From contig NW_024041150.1 in NCBI RefSeq assembly GCF_014851395.1, positions 42,035,437-42,099,436 on the forward strand: a DNA stretch of 64,000 bases, given 5' to 3'. Below are positions 44,953-57,900 of the stretch, in pieces. The notes under the pieces are model-generated. The model made no database searches and was not told the DNA's origin. It was given only the letters and a program-made list of their open reading frames with translations. Each line of letters opens with the position of its first letter. The stretch's first letter is position 1. Source of the stretch: Micropterus salmoides (taxonomy: Eukaryota > Chordata > Actinopteri > Centrarchiformes > Centrarchidae). Made by a program: the position numbers and the translations under genes.

Positions 44953-45615
44953 TGTTGTGGGGACAGCCCAGCTGACGGTGAGTGTCCTGGTTTTACCTTT
45001 TTTTTCCTCACTTTATTTCACCCATTGTTTTGCTCTGCCTGCCTCCCTGTGTTCTCCTCTTCTCTCCCTCTGCTCCTGAGCCCAGCCAACTACCTACACC
45101 TGCACCTCATCAGCCACCTCGTCAGCCTGCCACACCTGCCAGTAATCAACCTCATCCCAGCCTGTATTTCAACCCCGGTTCTCCACTCCATCCTCGCTTG
45201 ATCGTCGTTGCTCCATTCCTGGTGCCACTCCTGTGTTCAGGCTTCCTCGTTTCTTGTTTTTTCAAACTTACCCTGTGCCTTGTCATTGTCTCCCCCTAAC
45301 CTTGTCTCTCTGTCTGTTTCCCTCCCAGGTACACTCACCCTCGTCCTCCGTTCGGCTGGGCTCATCCACTGGCCCACTCCCCTTCGGACCTCCCTCTCGG
45401 CGTCCTCCCTGTTACCCAGCCTCTCCTCGCTTCCTTGGCCCCTGTGTTCCCCGGCTCCCTGGCCCCCTGTCTCCTTGGTTCCCCGTGCCAGTACTTCCCC
45501 GACGTCCTCCTCTCCCTCCACTCCAGTCCCTCTCACCCTTTTTCCCCCAATAAACCTCCTTCCCTCTGAACGCTGCATTTGGGTCCTCTCTGTCCACACA
45601 CCACACCCCGTAACA
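44953..45615 (+). mobile_element. Solo LTR with 5-bp target duplication CCGCA
   Basis: Starts TGTTGTGGGG and ends CCCCGTAACA (imperfect inverted ends), flanked by CCGCA at 44948-44952 and 45616-45620. It is 663 bp, with aataaacctcc near 45550 as a likely polyadenylation signal. Same family as 966-1604. The lack of internal sequence means LTR-LTR recombination removed the body. Confidence 0.85.
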
Positions 45616-45980
45616 CCGCAGAGCCCAACGCAAAACCATGATGGGACGTCAAGGGGTCATGACCAAGCGTCCATATGTGACGTGTTGTGAGTGACAATGT
45701 GTGTGCCTTTTTCCAAAAGTTATCTCATTGCACTCTTCATACACAGTAGGTCCAGACAGTAGGTCTACTCTTTTTAACATTAGTTTAGTAAAAACATTTA
45801 AAACAGTATATAAAAGGCTAATATATCACCCTCTTTTAAAACATTTGAACCAAACAAACTAATAAATAATAACACTACTCAAACCAGAGTCTGAACAACT
45901 ATCAGCTTTTATTTGGACCAAAAACATGTCAACATCTTTGTGCAATGCATTTGTCCAGGGTCTGGATCAGCTGGATCAGC

Positions 45981-48349
45981 TCAGAAGTTATGCTTTGTGG
46001 TGAGAGCAGTGACATCATCACAGTCATCATTCAATCCATCCTCAGCCTGGGAGGGCAGGGTCATCACCATGGAGATGGGCAGGTCATTTCCTGCAGTCAG
46101 AGCAGATTAGAAAGAAAATGTAGATCATTTATCTGTTAGTGACAACTGTCAATCATAAACACAATTGACTGACTGATTGATTCAAAGGTCAGTGAATGAC
46201 GAATGATGAGTGCTACCTGTTAACTGACACCATTGGGGCTGAGGCGATGGAGGAGGCGGGGTGGGTAGAGCTGTGGTTGTAGGTTTAACTGTGGAGAGAA
46301 TCCCACCCGGTCATGTGAATCTTTGGATGATAATGTCTAAAAATCAAAGGTAACCTCCTCACCTGTGACAGAGATCCAGCTGGATGGAGACTCTCCACGA
46401 CCTCTGATGTCACACTTGTAGAGGCCTTCATCAGACTTGTTAACATGGTGGATGGTCATGTGACCTGTAGGCTCAGTCCTGATGAGGGAGCCATCTTTAT
46501 AGAAACCAGCTGGGAGGTTGGAGGGAGGGGTCTCTGTTTTACAGTGCAGAGTGACATCATGTCCCTCCATCACAGGGAGGACAGGACTCTGCAGGATCAC
46601 TGGTCCACCTCAACACAGAGACAAACTACAGCATTTCATCATTTACACACAGCTTCATCAACACTAACTCCACAGTCTGATCTTACCAGTGACAGTGATG
46701 CTGATGGTGTTACTGGTTGCTCCCTCTCTGGACTCACACCAGTAAACTCCACTGTCCAATGGGTCGATGTAGCTCATGTTACAGGAAGAACCAGCGGATT
46801 TTCCCCAGTCAGATCCACACTGAGTCCTGGTTTCTCTGGTTGTGTTCCTCCTCAGCGTCCATCCAGCAGAGCTGTCGTCCTCCTCACAGCTCAGAGAGAC
46901 AGACTCTCCTTCAAACAGCTGAGAGCTGCTGGGACTCACAGTCAGAGAGGCTGGAGGAAGAGACAGAAAGATGTGGTTAGTGAGAACATTTGCATTTATT
47001 TTCTCCACATTCCTGATATTCCTACTTTCTCACTTCTTCGCTACTTAACTGATCTCTGTGTTTCACGCGCTGAGTTTCAGTGAAGAAATCTGAACAACAC
47101 TCAGGTATGAGCTGCTAGACAAATGTTTTCTGCGTGTTTTTAAATTTAGCTCTCAAAGTTGGTGTTAAACAAACAGCAGAAGATCTGGCTACATCTGTCT
47201 TATTTTTCCACTTCTCTGGTAGCAGCAGCATCAGGCTGTACAGTCCTGGTATCTGAATCCCATTTATATAGCAGCAGTTTTAACTTTGGCTCCAGTCTGC
47301 AACCCTGTGGCATCAAAACTTCATTCAGTGTTTTATTGTATTTGTAAAGTGGCTGTTTCCCTCCACAAACACTGTCCTAAACACTAACTGTTCTATCAGG
47401 GAGTGAATAACTTTTCAGCTGTGACAGAAGAAGTTTGCTCACCTTGGTTTGTTGTGCAGCTCAGCAGTGAGGTCAGAACTAAAGAGAAAACACCCTCAGG
47501 TTGGTTTGAGGTTTTACATGCAACAAGACATCTGGACTTTATACAACACAAAAAAACAGCCAGACATTAGATTTGGAAATAACAAATCATATTTATTTAA
47601 GGACACATTCAACGTTTCTTCGGTAAATTTACTCAAACAGAGGAGCAATAAGTAAAGACAGAGGAGCTGGTCAGAGAAGTCAGCAAATAAATCTGCTCAA
47701 TGTGTGCAGACATGCAGGCATCAAAGGTTAAACAAACACTAAAAGGTCTCTACAGCTACAATGATTTCAACGTGTTTCAAGGTTGATGTTTGGTATTTAT
47801 TTCATATCAGTCCAGGTAAATGTGCCCCATACATGCACCACAAGCTTTAACATGTAATTATAGCACATCTGACTGAATCTAAATGTGTAGTTGATGGACT
47901 AAATTACTAATTTGTGTGAATGATTGACAGATTGAATGACATGTTGGTAATTCACATTAATTATTTTCTTAGCACTTCAGTACAGTAAATACCTTTTTGT
48001 TTAAACTTTTCTACATGTTTTCATCCTCTACTATTTAACTATTATTTGTAAGAATTAAAATAAATACACATTAACAATTGAAAATGAACACTTTCAGTAA
48101 TGTTTTATTATTCTTTTCTGCCATATTACCAAATAATGATCAATGAAATTCCTGCTGTCTTGTTGTAGCTAATGTTGACTGTTGATGCCTTTTGGCTGAA
48201 TTCTGTCTTTGTTGTTCAATCTATAACTCACTGCTGCTTTCAAAAACAACAGAAATGTTTTAAAACTTTGAGACAACGTGGAGATAAACATCCACACATT
48301 AAGTAGATTTTAACTTACCCAGCAGCCACGGTAAAGATGTTGTCTCCAT
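45981..48349 (-). CDS. Gene D: compact two-Ig-domain Fc-receptor-like protein lacking a transmembrane segment, predicted secreted
   Basis: Exons (minus): 48349-48319, 47478-47443, 46950-46687 (Ig1), 46608-46363 (Ig2), 46288-46217 (stem), 46090-45981 (tail); 759 nt, 252 aa plus stop, no internal stop, all GT-AG and phase 1. The start is [10 protein letters not shown] with the usual second signal exon. Both Ig domains keep their cysteines. The stem exon is only 72 nt, against 171-174 nt in genes A and E: a 102-nt (34-codon) shortening relative to E removes the whole membrane segment, so the stem runs [20 protein letters not shown] into the tail. The tail has LNDDCDDV where paralogs have LDDDYDDV: the tyrosine codon is TGT at 46020-46022. 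No hydrophobic stretch remains after Ig2. I infer a soluble decoy-like or regulatory receptor; an early pseudogene is possible but the frame is open throughout. Confidence 0.8.
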
Positions 48350-49323
48350 TTTAACTCTTGGTCATCTGAGATCAACAAATTAATGTTCACCAGTCACACC
48401 AAGCAAAACCCTCCTCCTTCCTATATGTGTGTGTCCCGTGGTTTTCTGTCACACTGGTCAAAACTGACCAGGTTGTTGACACAGGGGTGCACAATTACTG
48501 AGAGACTAATTACACATTTGGGCAATTTAGTTTTTTATAAACAACATGTATTTACTTTGTATTTGTATATAATTTCACAACCACACATACGGAAAAATGA
48601 GAATATGATCATGTGGCAAGGCTGCAGGACATTGACTTGGAAATATCCTCAAGACTGGCAGGTAATGTGAAGCCCTGATTTATAAGCACTTGTCCTTGCT
48701 CTGCTGTGTTTCATCCCTATGGTGTCCCCATGGACTGTTGTCAGTGCTGCAGTTACATCATTATTTGTCCACAAGAGGGCTGCACAGACCACAGAAATGT
48801 TCATTCTGGTCAGTAATTAAGTTGTAGTGTACTTCCAGAGATTGTAACATAAATAAAACTAATTCATTTCATGTTTAAACCAGAATGCCTGGGTTAAATT
48901 AAAACTGTGTATTTTATTTAATTACTGAAGACTAATATTAATGTTATTAATGTATGTACAAATACATAGACTCACTCTGTGATCAGTCCCTGTCCTTAAA
49001 GGAGGTATCAAGCGAGCATCCCAGAGTTACAATCTGCACCACAAACACCACTAAATTTAGAACTTATTTAGTGACACTGCATGTTGATGGGGAGACATGG
49101 CTAAAGTTAATGAGATGTTTTGGTGAAGGACAAACATTTAATGAGTGGGGCTCCTGTCTCCCAGAGACAGATGGATATCAGGGACAGGTCCAGCATGTGG
49201 TCAGTCTAGCTGACAGAGTTGCCAGGACTGCCTGCCCTCCACCACAGCTCTAAATTTAAATGTGCTTCACTGAAGTTGATGCTTGACTGAATTGCCTGAA
49301 TTGCCCCAAAACAATATTGTTTC
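48350..49323. other. 5' flank of gene D
   Basis: Holds the conserved promoter-like block (48350-48460) and farther upstream sequence (about 48600-49250) that aligns with 13290-13930 upstream of pseudogene B and, in part, with bases 1-150 at the left edge. No gene of its own. Confidence 0.5.
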
Positions 49324-49700
49324 TGTGGTGTCCGAACAATAATGCTGCAATGATGTGTTGAGAAGAAATCCGCTTGACACTGTTCTTGATCATAAAAGTT
49401 TATTACATCAAGGAGTTCAGCATCAATTACAAGCTCTGCAGCAGCTTGGAGAGTGACCCAGCCCGATGGCCACTCTGTCTCTCTGTACATCAAACACAGC
49501 TTACAGTATATAGGACATGTTTAGGTATCTGCTAAATACCATATAAGGGTCAGAGTCTGCAAACTAAAGCTCCAATCCATTTAAGGGCAAAGTTCTATAG
49601 GATAAGTGTAAACATCTTGTTGGACACCATAGAAGGGTTCAGTCCCTTCATAAACACTAATCACTACTCCCCCTAACACTGGGTCAGAGGTCAAATTCCA
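49324..49700 (-). mobile_element. LTR of a BEL/Pao-type element, minus orientation
   Basis: On the minus strand it ends ...ttgttcggacaccaca and holds aataaacttttatgatcaag as a likely polyadenylation region. It is the inverted complement of the LTR at about 53340-53695. The outer end is not fixed. Confidence 0.6.
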
Positions 49701-52300
49701 TAGGAGGGTTCACTATTTACACACCCATCAATCATTACTCCCCCTTAAGAGTTCACTGAGCCTCTGTCCAGCTACTAGAGTGTTATTTTAAACTGTAATG
49801 GTCAAATGCACATCTGTTATACACCACATTACGTATCATCTTGCTATTTTAAGTGGGTATACGGAAATCTTTGAATCGCTGTAGCTTGGTGACATACCCT
49901 AGTGGGTATATGGCGTATACCTGCGTATCACGTAGACTACACCACTGCTATGAACGAAGCGTCTGGTGTACAAAGTCAACGCAAAGTGTGTGCGATGGAG
50001 ATTTCACTTGAGTTTTGCTATACAATGCTCTGGATCATCGTCCTTATAAACAATTTCAGTTATTCAATCAATTTGTTGTATCCTGCACCTACAGCTCATG
50101 GAGAAGTAAACTGCTAAACTAACAATACTGATCAAATGGAATAAACATCTTCTCCAATTCAGTGATAACATAAACTGTTAGGAGCATGCAATCACATGAG
50201 AAAGTTTGCTAGCTGGCCATGCAAACTCATGGATCTGAAAACAACAGATGCACAAACTTAGTGTTCAGCACACTACCAACAACAACTGACTTAAGCAGAG
50301 GCTAATTCACTGTAACAACAGCTGTGTAGATATAATGTAAGTCCGACTTACATTGTCTCTGCCTGTAGGCAACCGCCGTAATGCTGTGGATCTACAGTCA
50401 TCATGAATCCATGTTCTGGTTTCTTGAGGATATCTGTCACTTCTGTTGAGTCTGAAGATGAGGCATGTAATTCCATGTTAAGTGGAGCCAGAATTGATCC
50501 GTGAGGTTCTGGCAGTGGCCCCACCTCTGCCGACCCATAACAGGTGGGGCATAAACTGCTTGAGGTAAAGCTGCATCCCGCCGCCCCGTGCGGAGTGATG
50601 GGGTCAGGATCTGGGATATCCTTTGAGATGTATCCCAGTGGCCAGACAATTTCTGAATTTTGGACACATGGGTTCCAACAAACACCTTAAAAAGGCAGGA
50701 GCCTGATTGGAACCCCTCCAGCACTGTCATGGAGTCAGTCCACAGTATTGTCTGGTGGAGAATAACTGTCATTTCAGTCCAGCTAGCACAGCAAAGAGGT
50801 GTGGACAGCACCATCCTTCTGTAATGCAAGATAGGCAACTGCTCCATAAGCATGCTCAGATGCATCACAGCTGCTGGATGAGCTTCTTGGCTTGGGTTGT
50901 ATATGCCACTATAAATCCCAAAGGGTCATACCTGATAGGCTGTCAGTGAGGAATTTTTGATGGGCCGGTGAGGGTAGCCAAGAGTGTCCGCTGAGCAATG
51001 ACGCCTAAAGTGGGCTACATTGGATCATGTCGGTTATAAACCAGCCACTGTTCTGTTACAGCTGACCTTGCATGACCTTGCTACATTAGGCACATCTGCA
51101 AAAAAAACAGCTGGTCGGTTAATGGCTCACTGTCTTAGCTCAAACCCTCCCTCTGCTAGCAGACTGCATCGTTGGTCCCGTCATTGCTTGGCGGCAGGTA
51201 TGGAGAGAAGGCTCTGTAGGCAGTTGGGCCAAGTGCAGGACCCAGCAGTAGCTGATCATTCAGAAACATATCCTGGAATCCTTAGTTTACTATTATAGCA
51301 CACAAAATAATGAGAGAGGGACCAAGACCCCTCTGGCTTCACTAACTCCTCAGGCTGTAGCTTGGTGACATACCCTGTGTGGGTAAGCTTGTCAGTTTCT
51401 GCAGAATAGACAGCTGCCTTCTCTGGGTCTTTCTTAAGTCTATTGTTTGAGCTCCTCAAACTGCGAATGACTGGATGAAACCTTGCAGCTTAAGGGTACC
51501 TGACTTGCGCTGAAGGGGTGTAGCTTAGCGCCAAACTTCCTCAATGTCAACCCGTTGAGTTCTCTTCTCAAGAAGATCTATGGCTTCCTGGTCCTCTCTG
51601 GAGCTTCGGAACAGTAGCACATCGAGTTGCTGCAATCTCTCCACAGGAATGTGGAAAGAAGGTCCTCTGGGCTGTGTTCTGAGAGAAAGAGACACTGGCG
51701 TACCAATAGTGTGGCATGGCGATAATACCAATCGCCATGCCTTGGAAAGCCCATCCAGGGCCACCTTTAGCATACCAGTTCGGTGGCAGTGTTGAGGTGA
51801 ACTTTCTATGGCCCTATTAGTACCAGTGGTCGTACGTTGTGGAAGGACAGAAGCGGAATCTAATCTGTAGATGAGCATAGCATCAAGATTCTGTAATGGG
51901 TAGCTCTGCTCCACCAAGTCCATGCCTGAAGCAGTGAAGGCTCCTTGTCCCATATAACATTACCCTGGATAATACATGGGAGAAATCTCACAGGTGATAC
52001 TGGATCCACCGAGGTGAATAATGTCAGGGCGTATGGTTTGTTGAGCACCATCATGATCTTCACAGCCATAGTGAACAGTTGCACCTTGCCTTAACTGAGG
52101 CTTTCTCCTTCCTGCTGCTTGGGGGCTTCCCAAGGAAATTCCTCCAGATTGTAGGGGGTGTGGCATGTAGAATTGAGCTTCCCCTGCAGCTGCAGATATT
52201 TCAATAACTTGCTGAGCAAATGATCCACCTTGGATACCTTGGGTTCCCTCCAGGGAAAGTAGTATGCTGACTAGGAGGTGGACCCACATGGAAAAGCTCT
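49701..52300 (-). mobile_element. Decayed BEL/Pao pol region
   Basis: Minus-strand pieces: AIDLLEKRTQRVDIEEVWR near 51530 (region before the reverse transcriptase), a retroviral-type RNase H-like piece near 50700 (ILWTDSMTVLEGFQSGSCLF, KVFVGTHVSKIQKLSGHWD). The order and motifs fit BEL/Pao elements; many stops and shifts. No intact frame. Confidence 0.6.
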
Positions 52301-52715
52301 AGAAGCTAAGGGAATCATTATTTTTCACATGGCAGGAGGTGAGAATGGCGACTATTTCACTCTGAGCCAGCTGGCCATGCTGCAACTGTAAGGCCTACAT
52401 GGCTTGGGAGTACGGGTATGGATGATGATGACAGGACTGACCTATCATCTGAGCCTTGAGCAGTTGGTGGTGTTCCAGCAGTATGTGGTACTAAATCTCT
52501 CAGTCAGTTCCAGGTAAGGCTCATGGAGGTTATCTAAGGCCAGTTTCAGATTAGGGAGGAAGTCTGTAATAGTGGGCCTCGGTATACCATACAATGAAGG
52601 ATGATGCATGTGGAATCCATTGATGGGATAGGGGCGTAGCTTGATAATACAGGACTAGTTTCCTGTTGAGGCTGCAGATTCAGCATTATTATTATATTAC
52701 TATTATTATTATTAT

Positions 52716-53097
52716 TGTTATGGCTTATAGATGTTTTTATCCTTAACCTTTCCTGCGTCTATACTCCTTATGTTAGTCTGTCCACATTTCCTAGGGTTTA
52801 GGTCAGAGCTGTGAGATTGTTTAGTGTTTTACCCCTTTTACTCTCCTCTGCTTGAATGTGTGTTCAAGTCCACGAGAGGATCTCTGTTCCCCCAAACATA
52901 GAAACCTAGACTGCGTAAATGATTAGGCATCCCTTTTCTCGAAGCCAGACTCCCAAAGCTGCCCTATGGTCCAACTGTATATATGTTGTAGTACTTCTCT
53001 TTTTATCCTCTTTTATTAATAAACTCTCCAAAGACAACGATTTGTTGTAACTCAATTATTTGCCAAATCCTCACCAGCAATATACATTTCCACAACA
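52716..53097 (+). mobile_element. LTR-like segment, second family
   Basis: Starts TGTTATGGCTTATAG after an (ATT)n tract and ends TTTCCACAACA; 382 bp with tattaataaactctcc as polyadenylation region. It is the inverted counterpart of 57886-58290. Confidence 0.6.
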
Positions 53098-53339
53098 TTC
53101 TACATGCAGCGATGTGCGCCTTGCATCCGGCATGTTTCACAATCTTTTTTTGCATGGCCATTTGCTGTTTCTTCACATCAGAGGCAGTAGAGTTCTTTAG
53201 CTAGTTTCATCCCCATAGCTTTCTCAGGACCAAGTGAACCTACCTCAATACCTCACAAGTTCTGCAGCAAAATGATCTTGTTGTGTCCAATATATGTGCA
53301 TTTGACTCTTAACAGTTCAAAATAGCACTGAAGCAGCAG

Positions 53340-53695
53340 GACAGAGGGTCAGTGACCTCCTAAGGGGAGAGCAGTGATTGGTGGTTATGTAGGGACTGAA
53401 CCCTTCTATAGAATTTGACCTCTAACCCCTTGTTTTGTTACCTCAGAATAGTACTGTACCCTTTTATGGTATCTTTATTTTGCAGACTCAAACCCTTCTA
53501 TGGTACCTAACAGATACCTACACATATCCTATATAAGCTGTGTTTGATGTACAGAAAGACAGAGTGGCCATCGGGCTGGGTCACACACTGTAATTGATGC
53601 TGAACTCCTTGATGTATTAAACTTTATGATCAAGAACAGTGTCAAGCGGATTTCTTCTCAACACATCACCGCAGCATTATTGTTCGGACACCACA
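53340..53695 (+). mobile_element. LTR of the BEL/Pao-type family, plus orientation
   Basis: Contains agggactgaacccttctata at its start region and ends ttgttcggacaccaca. It matches the LTR at 49324-49700 in opposite orientation. Confidence 0.6.
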
Positions 53696-53902
53696 ATTTC
53701 CTATTTCAAATTAGCAATGAGTGGGAGGCTTGGTGACTCTTAAATTGCTCCACATTCCATACAGTGGGTAGCTCAGATGTTTTGGAGCCTTTCTCCACAT
53801 CACTGTTTGACGAGCTATTGTCCTCATCACACCGCTCAAACTCCCCTTGTCTTTCGTCCTTAATGCTTGCACTAGCATACATAACTGCAGTAGCTCTAAC
53901 AT

Positions 53903-54095
53903 GGAGAGGTGATGGTAAAGTGGATAAGACACATGCCTTTGGTGTGAGAAACCCGGGTTTGAATCCACTGTAAGACACCGATGTGTCCCTGAGCAAGATC
54001 CTTAACCCTTAGTTGCTCCAGAGGTGTGCAACCTCTGAAATGTATAGCAATTGTAAGTCGCTTTGGATAAAAGAGTCAGCTAAATGAATAAATGG
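53903..54095 (+). mobile_element. tRNA-derived SINE, same family as 2208
   Basis: Box A-like (gtaaagtggataag), box B-like (gggtttgaatcc), the tail tcgctttggataaaagagtc and a short aaatgaataaatgg end. Not a real tRNA gene: there is no cloverleaf and a long tail. Confidence 0.75.
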
Positions 54096-54099
54096 TTAT

Positions 54100-54765
54100 C
54101 TGAGGGCTCCTCAGCCACAATTGGTAGATCTTTTCTGTGCTAATAGCTTCGTGGCTTTGCCTAAGAAATATAATATAATGCTCTGTCTCTAAGACATTTT
54201 GTAATGAGCTTTTTCTCTCTCTTTGATAGCATACAATGACTGACTTTCCCCAACAAGGTGTTAGGGAGATGAGGGCAGGGAGGGGAAATCAGATTGTATG
54301 AAGAGGAGACGGAGCGCATGTAAGAGGTGCTGGAGCACACAAATTAAGTAGCGATTGTACTTAGTTACTAAAGTCAGTAGGATTTATCTGTATTTCTAAG
54401 TGTCAGTGTTGTGCCCTGAAAATGGGAGATATCAAAAAAGATGCTCAGACATGATGCTTCCTGTCTGGCAGCTTCATGGGCCCAATCTCCACCCTAAAGC
54501 CTAAGCCCTCGATCCTCACAGACTTTGCTGATGTTAACATACATTTTAAGGTAATTGTCACTTCCTGCTCTTTTTCTCTTTCATGGAGAATAAAGCTGTG
54601 AGCCTTCATGAAGGCTGAATTCTGAGGCTGCTGCCACAGGAGAAGTATCCCATCATGTTAAAATGTTAAATATCCTGTTAAGGTCATCCTCATATTTTTT
54701 CTAATGGAAAACCTCTGAAACTGTAACTTTGATATGATATGACTCAGAGATTTGGTTGATTATGT
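54100..54765. other. No gene recognised
   Basis: Between the SINE and the 3' end of gene E. I see no open frame or repeat that I can name. Confidence 0.4.
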
Positions 54766-54769
54766 GAGA

Positions 54770-54775
54770 TTTATT
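54770..54775 (-). terminator. Polyadenylation signal candidate of gene E
   Basis: AATAAA on the minus strand about 210 bases after the stop at 54984, in a block (ggaccaaaaacatgtcaaca and flanks) conserved downstream of genes A, D and pseudogene B. Confidence 0.5.
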
Positions 54776-54983
54776 AAAAACGTTAAAGGTAGTAAATACA
54801 AAAAAGTGTTGTTCTAAAGCATCTGAACCAAACAACCAACAACACAACTCAAACCAGAACCTCAACAACGATCAGCTTTCATTTGGACCAAAAACATGTC
54901 AACAGCTTTGAGGTTTATTTTCTCATGAATCAAACATTTTAGCTTCATTAAGAACCAGAACACACTGAACACACTGGATCAGC

Positions 54984-57900
54984 TCAGAAGTGATGCTCTG
55001 TGGTGACAGCAGAGTTCATGACATCATCATAGTCATCATCCAATACCTCCTCAGCCTGGGTGGGCGGGGTCATCACCATGGAGACTGGCAGGTCATTTCC
55101 TGCAGTCAGAGCAGGTTAAAAAGAAAATGTAGATCATTTATCTGTTAGAGACAACTGTGAATTATCTACACCATTAATTAACAGATTGATTTTAAGGTCA
55201 GTGAATGATTCAGAGTGTCACCTGTGGCCCTGCGTCTATATAAAGACACCATGAGGACAGTGGAGATGCAGTACGGACAGAATACCACCAGGTGGCAGAT
55301 CAGTCTGAACACAAGTTGGAAGGGGGCTGAGGCAGGTGGCGATGGAGGAGGCGATGGAGGAGGCGGGGTGGGCAGAGCTGAGGTTGTAGGTTTACCTGTA
55401 AAGAGAATCCCACCTGGTCAGGTATATTTCAGGTAATTCCTGAAATCAAAGGTAACCTCCTCACCTGTGACAGAGATCCAGCTGGATGGAGACTCTCCAC
55501 GACCTCTGATGTTACACTTGTAGAGGCCTTCATCAGACTTGTTAACATGGTGGATGGTCATGTGACCTGTAGGCTCAGTCCTGATGAGGGAGCCATCTTT
55601 ATAGAAACCAGCTGGGAGGTTGGAGGGAGGGGTCTTTGTTTTACAGTGCAGAGTGACATCATGTCCCTCCATCACAGGGAGGACAGGACTCTGCAGGATC
55701 ACTGGTCCACCTCAACACAGAGACAAACTACAGCATTTCATCATTTACACACAGCTTCATCAACACTAACTCCACAGTCTGATCTGTGGTGCTTTTGTGA
55801 GCTTTTCTATCTCGTGAGCTAGAACTTTTCGTAGCTGTTAATGACCATGAGGGTAACTAAGAGTTGTAAGTGCTGAATAAAAAACAACGTATATATCTGC
55901 AATTTACATAATCTACTGATTAGTTTATGTCTAATTGTACAGTACACCAGTTTTTAATAAATATTTGTTTACAATACTGACTACCACCAATTTTGCAATA
56001 ATTGTGTAAGGATTTAATTTAAACTAAAATAGTGTTTTAAGTTTTTGTCTCCTTTCTAGTGCTATGGTCTCCAGTCACAGAATGGTTCACTGAGCTAGTG
56101 TCCACTTGTACAAATTGTAAAGTTGGTGGTGTTGTCTTTTCCTTTGCTAAAGTAAAGCCGGATTGTTTTGGCCAGAACCATTGAACCATTTTTAGAATAA
56201 CATATTGATCAATTTGACAACACATCTTGACACGTTTTTAAAAGCCGTTTTTATTTCCTGGTGCTTTAGTACTTTGCAGAGTGTTGAGGAATTCAACATG
56301 GGGTCATTGGTTATTAGCTGAAAGATATAAAAGATATTCTAGAAGTATTAATTTTATTAATAAGTATATATACATAAATATTAATATGTATTAACATTCA
56401 AAATTATTAATTTATCATTAATATATGTGGCATCACCCTGGATTCAGGGACCGATAACCAAATATGATCAGCAAGAATGTTCGAATGTCTCTGCACTGAG
56501 AACGCAAGAGCTATCACCAGAAATCCTAATTACTGTGTTGAACAACAGCTACAGTTTTATCAGACAGGAACTGGTAGTGAACTTCACATTCAGCAACCGT
56601 GTTACTGGACGTATACAGCATCTAACAAAAGTGAGTACACCCCTCACATTTTTGTAAATATTTGATTATATCTTTTTATGTGACAACACTAAAGAAATGA
56701 CGCTTTGCTACAATGTAAAGTAGTGAGTGTGCAGCTTGTGTAACAGTTTAAATTTGCTGTCCCCTCAAAATAACACATCACACAGCCATTAATGTATAAA
56801 TCACTAGCAACAAAAGTGAGTACACCCCTAAGTGAACATGTCCAAATTGGGCCCAATTAGCCATTTTCTTGCATATCATGTGACTCATTAGTGTTACAAG
56901 GTCTCCGGTGTGAATGGGGAGCAGGTGTCTTAAATTTGATGTCATCGCTCTCACACTCCCTCATACTGGTAACTGGAAGTTCAACATGGCACGTCATGGG
57001 AAAGAACTCTCTGAGGATCTGAAAAAAAGAATGGTTGCTCTACATAAAGATGGCCGAGTCTATAAGAAGATTGCCAAGACCCTGAAAGTGAGCTGCAGCA
57101 CGGTGGCCAAGACCATACAGCGGTTCAACGGGACAGGTTCCACTCAGAACAGGCTTCGCTATGGTCGACCAAAGAAGATGAGTGCACGTGCTCAGCATCA
57201 TGTTGTCTTTGGGAAATAGATGTATGAGCGCTGCCAGCATTGCTGCAGAGGTTGAAGGTTTGGGGGGGGGTCAGCCTGTCAGTGCTCAGACGCTACGCTG
57301 CACACTGCATCAAATTATGTGCATGGCTGTCAACCCAGAAGGAAGCCTCTTCTAAAGATGATGCACAAGAATGCCTGCAAACAGTTTTCTGAAGACAAGC
57401 AGACTTAAGACTTGGATTACTGGAACCATGTCCTGTGGTTTGATGAGACCAAGATAAACTTATTTGGTTCAGATGGTGTCAAGCGCATGTGGCGGCAATC
57501 AGGCGAGGAGTACAAAAGTGTGTTATGCCTACAGTCATGCATGGTGATTGGAGCATCATGGTCTGGAGCCGCATGAGTGCTGCACCGTGGGAGCTACAGT
57601 TCATTGAGGGAACCATGAATGCCAACATGTACTGTGACATAGTGAAGCAGAGCAGGATCCCCTCCCTTCGCAGACTGGGCCGCGTTGCAGTATTCCAACA
57701 TAACGAACCCAAACACACCTCCAAGACGACCAATGCCTTTTAAAGAAGCTGAGGGTAAAGCTGTACACTCACTACTTTACATTGTAGCAAAGTGTAATTT
57801 CTTCAGTGTTGTCACATGAAAAATACATAATCAAATATTTACAAACATGTGAGGGGTGTACTCACTTCTGTGAGATACTGTACATTGTTGTGGAAATTAT

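Noticed and set aside
44944..45690. Several overlapping open frames of 85-160 codons on both strands
   Set aside because: All lie within the related solo LTR; composition-driven.
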